From a candidate division WWE3 bacterium CG_4_9_14_3_um_filter_43_9 (GTDB taxonomy: Bacteria > Patescibacteriota > CPR3 > GCA-002780085): a DNA stretch of 14,535 nucleotides. The position numbers were made by a program, and so were the translations under genes. The DNA is taken from assembly GCA_002791435.1 (NCBI GenBank), contig PFXB01000114.1, forward strand, positions 1 through 14,535, in the 5' to 3' direction. How positions within the stretch are numbered: position 1 is the stretch's first letter; the number at the start of each line of letters is the position of its first letter. This document shows, piece by piece, positions 5,806 to 10,352 of this stretch. The notes under the pieces were generated by a model. That model ran no database searches. It had not been told where the DNA came from and saw only the letters and a list, made by a program, of their open reading frames with translations.

Positions 5806-5925
5806 ATCGCAGGAGAGAACCACGGGTTTACCCGTGGGTGAATCCTTCAAAAATATTCGACGAAGTCGCCCGCCGATTCGGCGGGAACCTGCGATTTCAG
5901 AGTACCACGGCGTAAAGCCTGTGGG
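5806..5925. repeat. Composite palindromic element with paired CCACGG hairpins
   Basis: AATCGCAGG (5806-5814) and CCTGCGATT (5887-5895) are perfect inverted repeats. They enclose the hairpin CCACGGG-TTTA-CCCGTGG (5820-5837) and the palindrome CCCGCCGA-T-TCGGCGGG (5869-5885). A second hairpin of the CCACGG type, CCACGGC-GTAAA-GCCTGTGG (5905-5924), lies just outside. Both CCACGG hairpins are followed by a GTGGG...GAATC word. This looks like a small non-autonomous mobile element or REP-like unit. No transposase is present. Confidence 0.6.
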
Positions 5926-5928
5926 AAT

Positions 5929-6783
5929 CTATAGTTTTTCGGCAAGCAAATATACAGTCCAGAAAAGGAAACCTCCGGCAGCTGCTGGTAGGATGATTAG
6001 CACAGTTGAATGTTTTCTGTCAAAAGTAAAATAGGTGTAGTACCAAAATTTTTTAGAAATGAAAAAAACTAAAAACTTCCCAAAAAGATATTCGAATATG
6101 AAGGCAATAAAACCAAAAAACACGGTAAGGTAAAAATAATCAATGGCGCTGAAAATCGAGAGAGTCAGGAGAGGAATTGTGATTGGAAGGCAAAAGGTGA
6201 GATAGTTGGCTATATTAACTTTGCGAAACTCAAATCCCCATTTTTTTCTTCTACGGGCAAGATAGGCGAAAACAAAGGTAAAAATTAGAATTGAGATGAA
6301 TCCTAGGGAAAAAATTACATAGAATGGTTTGTCGGAAAAGAAACTCACATGATAGAGCGGGTTTAAAAATTTCATACCTAGAACTTCCAAGATTGCCAGA
6401 TAAAGCATTCCGCCGGCACCCCAGGGAACGAAATTTAGAAGACTACTATAAGAGTGAAAAATAGGTTTTACCCCATAGACCCAGAATCTTTTATCAAACA
6501 GACAATCCCACCAAAAGGAAAAGATAGATTCACCGAAAACTCCGGCGACGGCAAAAAGCGAAAAGAAAAATAACGGTTTTAGGGAATGATACATTATAGA
6601 AACCACGAGGAGGGAAATTAGAAGCGGCGCGACTGCCAAATAGTAGTTGCGAATACTAAAGACGTATTGATAAAACTTTAAACGTCGATGTTTAAAAAAA
6701 TAGATAAGAATGATAAATACCCACCAGAGTAAATCCACGAGTGGTAATATAAAAAAATAGTCCAGAAAAAATCGATTACTCAT
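5929..6783 (-). CDS. Multi-pass membrane protein with two tandem homologous modules
   Basis: I do not recognise a named family. The 284-residue protein has roughly eight hydrophobic segments. Residues about 5-138 and 150-284 look like copies of one module offset by 146 residues. E85 matches E231, KRFW (98-101) matches KKFW (244-247), Y103 matches Y249, P120 matches P266, and AGG at 123-125 matches AGG at 269-271. RNYYL near 45-49 matches ANYL near 192-195, and HS at 110-111 matches HS at 258-259 after a 2-residue slip. The E...D...W.Y pattern faintly recalls lycopene-cyclase-domain proteins, but that is a guess. The first copy has a conserved D93 and PWG where the second has PAA. The promoter lies just before the ATG with no Shine-Dalgarno, so translation is probably leaderless. 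It diverges from the NUDIX gene. Confidence 0.8.
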   Translation of the reverse strand: MSNRFFLDYFFILPLVDLLWWVFIILIYFFKHRRLKFYQYVFSIRNYYLAVAPLLISLLVVSIMYHSLKPLFFFSLFAVAGVFGESIFSFWWDCLFDKRFWVYGVKPIFHSYSSLLNFVPWGAGGMLYLAILEVLGMKFLNPLYHVSFFSDKPFYVIFSLGFISILIFTFVFAYLARRRKKWGFEFRKVNIANYLTFCLPITIPLLTLSIFSAIDYFYLTVFFGFIAFIFEYLFGKFLVFFISKKFWYYTYFTFDRKHSTVLIILPAAAGGFLFWTVYLLAEKL

Positions 6784-6789
6784 ACATTA

Positions 6790-6818
6790 AATGTAGCAAA
6801 TGCGGTAGAAGCTGACAA
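6790..6818 (-). promoter_or_regulatory. Promoter of the duplicated membrane protein gene
   Basis: On the minus strand: TTGTCA (6818-6813), a 17-base spacer and TACATT (6795-6790), preceded by TGC (extended -10). The predicted start site coincides with the A of the ATG at 6783, so the mRNA would be leaderless. Confidence 0.7.
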
Positions 6819-6822
6819 GATG

Positions 6823-6851
6823 TTGACTTTTACTTGAGGCAATAATAAGCT
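6823..6851 (+). promoter_or_regulatory. Possible promoter of the NUDIX gene
   Basis: TTGACT (6823-6828), a 17-base spacer and TAAGCT (6846-6851). The -35 is good, the -10 mediocre. It runs divergently from the membrane protein promoter and leaves a leader of about 75 bases before the Shine-Dalgarno-led start. Confidence 0.4.
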
Positions 6852-6923
6852 TGAATAATGTCCTACGAGATATATGGACAAGATGGGCCAGCTGTTTCCT
6901 TGCGACTTACATGTTAGTCAATC

Positions 6924-6930
6924 AGGAGGG
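6924..6930 (+). promoter_or_regulatory. Ribosome binding site of the NUDIX gene
   Basis: AGGAGGG lies 5 bases before the ATG at 6935. It is the best Shine-Dalgarno in this stretch and decides the start against the in-frame TTG at 6851 and ATG at 6911. Confidence 0.75.
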
Positions 6931-6934
6931 TAAA

Positions 6935-7390
6935 ATGGAAGAATGTTATCATTTGAGAATAAAAGCTATCATTAGGAACAAAGAAGGTGAAATTCTGCTT
7001 TTACAGGTTAACAAAGCCACCTTAAAACAATATACTGGCAGTTCTTATTGGGACTTACCGGGAGGAAGAGTTCAACGTGGTGAAAAGGTTGAAGAAACTC
7101 TAAGGCGTGAATTGTTTGAAGAAACAGGCATCACCCGGATTAAAGCTATGTATCCTTTTTCTATGGATTTGACAGAGATTAGAATTCCAAATCAAAAGGG
7201 AGAAATCGGACTAATTTTGGCAACTTACCTTTGCGAGGTTGATATTATTCCAAAAATAAGATTAAACACTGAAAATGTTGCGGCGAACTGGTTTTTACCA
7301 ACTGAGGCAGCGCGGCTTTTAAGCGTGAAATTTCCTCTAAGTCTCACCGAAAAAATCCGCTCACTCAATTCAGACTGCCATTGGGGTTGA
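6935..7390 (+). CDS. NUDIX hydrolase (complete Nudix box)
   Basis: A NUDIX-fold pyrophosphohydrolase that splits a nucleoside diphosphate linked to another moiety, using metal held by the Nudix box. The substrate cannot be read from the sequence. The 151-residue protein has a perfect GX5EX7REUXEEXGU signature at 44-66 (G44, E50, R58-E59, E62-E63, G65), preceded by the usual WDLPGG entry. The N-terminal HLRIKAIIRNKEGEILLLQV strand pair is typical of small NTP- or ADP-ribose-type enzymes. The start is fixed by AGGAGGG. Candidates are housekeeping of damaged nucleotides or sugar-nucleotide turnover. The gene is not obviously in an operon: the membrane protein diverges upstream and an IS630 element lies about 40 bases downstream. 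Confidence 0.92.
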   Translation: MEECYHLRIKAIIRNKEGEILLLQVNKATLKQYTGSSYWDLPGGRVQRGEKVEETLRRELFEETGITRIKAMYPFSMDLTEIRIPNQKGEIGLILATYLCEVDIIPKIRLNTENVAANWFLPTEAARLLSVKFPLSLTEKIRSLNSDCHWG

Positions 7391-7423
7391 GCATTTGCTA
7401 AAATACGAGGCATAGAAATAGGT

Positions 7424-7432
7424 TGTTATAAT
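7424..7432 (+). promoter_or_regulatory. Extended -10 at the left end of the IS element
   Basis: TGT followed by a consensus TATAAT (7427-7432). No good -35 is present. Its last base is the T of the proposed TA target site, so part of this promoter would come from flanking DNA. It would drive the transposase from about 7439. Confidence 0.4.
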
Positions 7433-8521
7433 AGCCCCAAATAGAATTTACCACTACTACAGGTTGTGAGATACTGGTAGTCTATGTTAGATCCAGTCCA
7501 ATTAATTAGTAAGGAAGCCGAGCTATTAAAACAGCATTTTAGGAAATCCCAGCAAAATCTCGTAAGAGAAAGAGCACAGACAATCTTGACTTTTAATCAG
7601 GGTTTCTCCGCACATCAAATCTCTAAATTACTTTTAAGGAATGAAAAGACAGTGAGGGAATGGATTAAAGGTTATCACAAGACCGGTATATCCTCTCTCT
7701 TCCCCAACTATCAGGGAGATAATGCTGCCAAACTGACAGAGTCCCAAAAACAAAGTTTGAGGAAAATACTCTCACAGAAACCTTCCGATTATGGCATCCC
7801 ATCCTCATTTTGGGATGTTTCAACACTTAAATCATATATTAAAGCTGAGTTTGGAGTGGAGTATGCATCCGCTGAATCATACCGGTTAATATTTAAACTC
7901 CATAATTTTTCCTTTCACCTACCCGGCACCTTTGATAGACACCGAGATGAAGCAAAGATTATTCGTAGAATAAAAGAAATCCGACAAGAGATAAAACCAC
8001 TCTTAAAAGATCCGGCCTGGAAGGTATTTGTTTCGGATGAGTGCCGAATTGTCTGGGAAGCAGTCATCCGGAGGTTATGGCTTCCCAAGGGACAAAAATC
8101 AGTTATCGAGGTAGAGAGAAAAAGAGAAGCGCAATCATTTATAGGTTTTCTAAACCTAAAAACAGGGGAGGAACTTTTGTACCCACTTGCATGGCAAAAA
8201 CAGGACACCATTATTCCTGTTTTAGAAGAGCTGGTAACCAAATACTCTGACAAAAGAATCTGCGTCATCTGGGATAATGCCAGGTTCCATAAGGGAAAGA
8301 AAATTAAGAAAAAACTCTCAACAACCCTAAAACCTATTCACCTGATCAACCTTCCTGCTTATGCGCCGGATACAAACCCGCAGGAGCATGTTTGGAAGTA
8401 TGGTAAAGACAAAATATCCAATGTTCAATGTGAATCTCTAGCAGAAGTAGTAGCAAAATTTCAAACTATAACTATGGGACGAAACTACTCCTACCGTTTT
8501 TGACCTAATTATTTTGGGTTA
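7432..8521 (+). mobile_element. IS630-type insertion sequence
   Basis: An intact transposase fills the element. Imperfect terminal inverted repeats are visible: TAGCCCCAAATAGAATT from 7432 on the left, and on the complement of the right end (8521 down to 8507) TAACCCAAAATAATT. Both begin with TA, as expected for IS630 insertion into a TA dinucleotide that is duplicated. The repeats share CCCAAA and AATT with small gaps, so exact ends are provisional. The size of about 1.09 kb is normal for the family. The right end abuts a tRNA-like half-molecule. Confidence 0.65.
7484..8503 (+). CDS. IS630 family transposase
   Basis: A DDE-type transposase that cuts and rejoins the element at TA targets. 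The 339-residue protein has an N-terminal helix-turn-helix region (about 28-80, with FSAHQISKLLLRNEKTVREWIKG-like spacing typical of IS630), a second DNA-binding part to about 150, then the catalytic domain. D185 in FVSDE, D264 in VIWDNARFH and E301 in NPQEHVWK form the DDE triad, with 36 residues between the last two. All are intact with no frameshift, so the element may still be active. The stop codon lies in or beside the right inverted repeat, which is usual for a compact IS. The Shine-Dalgarno is weak (GGTAG before the ATG), consistent with low expression. Confidence 0.92.
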   Translation: MLDPVQLISKEAELLKQHFRKSQQNLVRERAQTILTFNQGFSAHQISKLLLRNEKTVREWIKGYHKTGISSLFPNYQGDNAAKLTESQKQSLRKILSQKPSDYGIPSSFWDVSTLKSYIKAEFGVEYASAESYRLIFKLHNFSFHLPGTFDRHRDEAKIIRRIKEIRQEIKPLLKDPAWKVFVSDECRIVWEAVIRRLWLPKGQKSVIEVERKREAQSFIGFLNLKTGEELLYPLAWQKQDTIIPVLEELVTKYSDKRICVIWDNARFHKGKKIKKKLSTTLKPIHLINLPAYAPDTNPQEHVWKYGKDKISNVQCESLAEVVAKFQTITMGRNYSYRF

Positions 8522-8564
8522 GCTATAGCTTAGTTGGTTGAGCACTTTCATAGTATGAGAGTGG
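8519..8564 (+). other. tRNA-like 5' half (D arm and anticodon arm) without T arm
   Basis: TA then GCTT-AGTTGGTT-GAGC (8526-8543) is a textbook D arm. CTTTC-ATAGTAT-GAGAG (8545-8561) folds as a 5-bp anticodon stem with a 7-nt loop and U33; positions 34-36 read AGT, nominally Thr. No canonical T arm or matching acceptor 3' strand follows. A GATTA/TAATC pair with a 6-nt loop lies where a T arm would be, inside the cupin start. The 5' acceptor strand would overlap the IS right end. It is probably a tRNA remnant truncated by the IS or by an earlier recombination. Confidence 0.45.
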
Positions 8565-8912
8565 ATGATTATGAAAATAATCAAAAAGAATCAGGTAGAA
8601 AAAGTAAAAAATAGCCACACCTGCATGGTGATGGAATACCCCTTGAGAGACACAGAAATCAATGGTGCCATAGCTGAGATATTGGGCCGTTACCCCCATG
8701 AAGGATGGATTATGAATATGATTTGTAAAGAATTAGTTTATGTTTTATCTGGCAAGGTCGATTTAGCTGTTTTAGGGAAAAAGGTGAAGTTAGAAGAAGG
8801 CGATGAGGCCATAATTATGCCAAAAGAAAAATTTTATTGGGAAGGAAGATGTAAGTTGTTTATAGCCTGTACACCAGCCTGGTGCTCTAGTCAATACAAA
8901 GAAGAGGTTTAA
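8565..8912 (+). CDS. Small single-domain cupin, metal ligands largely missing
   Basis: A 115-residue protein with a cupin barrel signature: KELVYVLSGKV (about 55-65) is motif 1 after its histidines, and LEEGDEAIIMPKEKFYW (about 77-92) is motif 2. The usual HXH of motif 1 is replaced by N and C residues (MNMICKE), and the motif 2 histidine position is F90. A standard metal site is therefore unlikely, and a binding or regulatory role is more plausible than dioxygenase or isomerase chemistry. The substrate is unknown. The start is ATG 8565; ATG 8571 is also possible. It begins directly after the tRNA-like remnant, with TAGTAT at 8551-8556 as a conceivable -10 box. It converges on the MNT gene with a 20-base gap. 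Confidence 0.75.
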   Translation: MIMKIIKKNQVEKVKNSHTCMVMEYPLRDTEINGAIAEILGRYPHEGWIMNMICKELVYVLSGKVDLAVLGKKVKLEEGDEAIIMPKEKFYWEGRCKLFIACTPAWCSSQYKEEV

Positions 8913-8932
8913 GAACTTCGGTTGCTAAAATT

Positions 8933-9262
8933 TTAAATTATTCTTTTCCCAAAATTGCGGATTTCATTAGCCAGGGGATCCCACTTGTCTTTAAGATCTT
9001 TAGGATGGTAAGGATGTGGTTCAATCAAAGATTCAACCCCTAGAGCGATTTTGGACAATTTTACCATCTCACGGAAGGAATTTTTTCCGAAAGTTTTGGA
9101 AACAACCGCCACATCCAGATCGCTATCATATCTGGCCTGATTTTTAGCGTATGATCCGAACATAATGATTTGTTCCACCGGGATGCCGTTTTTGATTAAC
9201 AACTGGTAGTATTGATGAATAAGATTTTCAGGACTGTCTTTTAGTAAAGACTTTTTAGCCAT
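8933..9262 (-). CDS. MNT-type nucleotidyltransferase of a HEPN/MNT pair
   Basis: A minimal nucleotidyltransferase (109 aa). The signature MFGSYAKNQARYDSDLDVAVV gives G36-S37 and the metal-binding D48 and D50. In characterised HEPN/MNT modules, MNT proteins neutralise the HEPN toxin, in some cases by adding AMP to a tyrosine; whether that applies here is inference. A third acidic residue may be E77 or E81 in the VESLIEPHPYH region. The gene overlaps the end of the HEPN gene by 22 bases and has AGGGAG 8 bases before its ATG inside the HEPN coding region, so the two are translated together. It converges on the cupin gene. Confidence 0.88.
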   Translation of the reverse strand: MAKKSLLKDSPENLIHQYYQLLIKNGIPVEQIIMFGSYAKNQARYDSDLDVAVVSKTFGKNSFREMVKLSKIALGVESLIEPHPYHPKDLKDKWDPLANEIRNFGKRII

Positions 9263-9627
9263 TTGAAATACTCCCTGATTTTGTCAAACCATTTTTCCGT
9301 ATATTTTTTGGTCGCAGCTTTGTAAAGTTCATACTTGACATCGTCATATCTTGCCTGGATGTGAAACCGTGTAATTTCGGCCAAGTCTTTCTTCTGATTT
9401 TCCGTCAAATCTATCTGAGCAATTTCGACAAGTTTGTTTAGATCATGGATACGAGGTGGAGCGACGTGGATTTTTTGAGCCGCCAATCCTTTCAGTAATT
9501 TCTCAAGCGCCAGTTGACCAATGAAAAGCGCCCAATCATAATGATTGGACTTTAACATATCTTCGGCGGTTTTTAAGTTTTTGTTGGCGCTTTGCCGCCA
9601 ACGTCTGAGAAGATCTTTTTCGGTCAT
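9241..9627 (-). CDS. HEPN domain protein, partner of the MNT gene
   Basis: The 128-residue, all-helical protein fits the HEPN family that includes QLALEKLLKGL (about 38-48), HDLNKLVEIA (61-70) and QARYDD (91-96) blocks. These match the A..EK.LK / HDL..L / ARYP pattern of stand-alone HEPN proteins. The RX4-6H ribonuclease motif of HepT-like toxins is not evident: the R87-F-H89 stretch is too short. It may bind nucleotides or RNA rather than cleave RNA, or use another site. It is the first gene of the pair, with an extended -10 about 10 bases before its ATG and no Shine-Dalgarno. The pair could be a toxin-antitoxin module or a nucleotidyl-transfer system with a HEPN substrate-binding subunit. 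Confidence 0.87.
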   Translation of the reverse strand: MTEKDLLRRWRQSANKNLKTAEDMLKSNHYDWALFIGQLALEKLLKGLAAQKIHVAPPRIHDLNKLVEIAQIDLTENQKKDLAEITRFHIQARYDDVKYELYKAATKKYTEKWFDKIREYFKWLKSLY

Positions 9628-9637
9628 GGTTGTCTTG

Positions 9638-9646
9638 ATTTTATCA
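9638..9646 (-). promoter_or_regulatory. Extended -10 promoter of the HEPN/MNT operon
   Basis: On the minus strand TGA is followed by TAAAAT (9643-9638). The ATG at 9627 starts 10 bases further on, leaving a leader of only about 3-6 bases. No good -35 is seen. It is divergent from the tRNA-Ala(GGC) promoter. Confidence 0.5.
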
Positions 9647-9684
9647 CAAATAATAGTTATGATCTACCAAATTGCTAAATTTTT

Positions 9685-9693
9685 TGCTACAAT
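9685..9693 (+). promoter_or_regulatory. Extended -10 promoter of tRNA-Ala(GGC)
   Basis: TGC followed by TACAAT (9688-9693). Transcription would start near 9700, about 15 bases before the tRNA. There is no clear -35 at the right distance (TTGCTA at 9672 is too close). Confidence 0.45.
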
Positions 9694-9714
9694 ACTGGTC
9701 ATTGTAGAAGTTTT

Positions 9715-9790
9715 GGGCCGTTAGCTTAGTTGGTAGAGCGCTTCCATGGCATGGAAGAGATCGGGAGTTCGAATCTCCCACGGTCCACCA
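9715..9790 (+). tRNA. tRNA-Ala, anticodon GGC
   Basis: A complete cloverleaf: acceptor GGGCCGT/ACGGTCC with G3:U70 (alanine identity), D stem GCTT/GAGC, anticodon stem CTTCC/GGAAG with loop ATGGCAT (U33, GGC at 34-36), T stem GGGAG/CTCCC with TTCGAAT loop, A73 and an encoded CCA. It decodes GCC and GCU. Unlike the tRNA-Ala at 5705, it has U33 and encodes CCA. A long hairpin begins 17 bases downstream, and leuS lies about 550 bases further on the same strand. Confidence 0.96.
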
Positions 9791-9807
9791 GAGTTAGAAT
9801 TCAGGCG

Positions 9808-9844
9808 GAAGAGGTTTCTCCTCCTGGAGAGGAGAAACCTCTTC
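9808..9844 (+). other. Perfect 16-bp hairpin downstream of tRNA-Ala(GGC)
   Basis: GAAGAGGTTTCTCCTC (9808-9823) pairs fully with GAGGAGAAACCTCTTC (9829-9844) around the 5-nt loop CTGGA. No T-run follows on either strand, so it is not a standard terminator. The right arm holds GAGGAG, a Shine-Dalgarno-like word, paired to CTCCTC in the left arm. It may be a processing site between the tRNA and the downstream mRNA, or a translational control hairpin. Confidence 0.7.
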
Positions 9845-9867
9845 ATCAAGCAATAAATCCACTTTTC

Positions 9868-10352
9868 ATGCTCACACAACATCATCCCTTACCGCGCGAA
9901 ACCTTTGAGATTCTTTTAAAGCATGCGATTATGCCGACTTTTGATTTGCTTATCAATTACAATGATGAGGAATTATTTTTGTCAAACGCAAAATTGCGCC
10001 ATATAAAAACGTGTGGGCGTTGCCTGGATTGCGCATGTATAAAGGAGAAACCATTGATACAACTTTAGAGCGCATCGCCAGGGCAGAGCTTGGGCTTACC
10101 ATTGATCCCCGTGATAAAATCTTAGTGGGACAATTTACCCGTAAATTTAAAATCGAACTCAACAGACAAGATTTATCAATCGCCTATTTGATTAATCTAA
10201 CAACAACTCAGGGAATAAGGTTAAACGCCGGCCATTTTTCGGAGTATACCCAAGTGACAAAGGCAGTTTTGCGCCCAACAGGTAGCATGTACGCCTATTA
10301 TTTCAAAAAATATCAAGAGCTAAGTAAAGGAAATTTCCATGGAAAAGTATGA
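9868..10352 (+). pseudogene. Frameshifted NUDIX hydrolase, GDP-mannose mannosyl hydrolase type
   Basis: Two overlapping frames make one protein. Frame A from ATG 9868 (MLTQHHPLPRETFEILLKHA..., then PTFDLLINYNDEELFLSNAK) runs to the A5 run at 10005-10009. Frame B continues as VWALPGLRMYKGETIDTTL...RIARAELGL to the stop at 10352. One added A restores an uninterrupted ~161-residue protein, matching E. coli Gmm (160 aa), which has the same ERxxxAELGL variant of the Nudix box. The first Nudix glycine is L here (PGL instead of PGG). Possible explanations are a real mutation, an assembly error in the homopolymer, or ribosomal slippage. The 3' end overlaps leuS by 14 bases, so translation of the two may be coupled. 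No Shine-Dalgarno is visible before 9868. Confidence 0.75.
10326..10333 (+). promoter_or_regulatory. Ribosome binding site of leuS
   Basis: AAAGGAAA, with GGA ending 7 bases before the ATG at 10339. It lies within the last codons of the broken NUDIX gene. Confidence 0.65.

Noticed and set aside
5806..5925. CRISPR array or direct-repeat cluster
   Set aside because: The units are unlike inverted repeats with irregular spacing, not identical direct repeats with uniform spacers, and no cas gene is present.
5834..6034. Plus-strand 66-codon ORF
   Set aside because: It overlaps palindromic repeats and the antisense of the membrane protein gene.
6851..6934. TTG start giving the NUDIX protein 28 extra residues
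   Set aside because: The ATG at 6935 has AGGAGGG 5 bases upstream and begins at the expected first strand of the fold.
9808..9844. Intrinsic terminator for tRNA-Ala(GGC)
   Set aside because: The stem is ideal but no T-run follows on either strand.
9730..9867. N-terminal extension of the broken NUDIX gene from an ATG inside tRNA-Ala(GGC)
   Set aside because: The extra residues translate the tRNA 3' half and the 16-bp hairpin. The start at 9868 gives the right length for the Gmm family.
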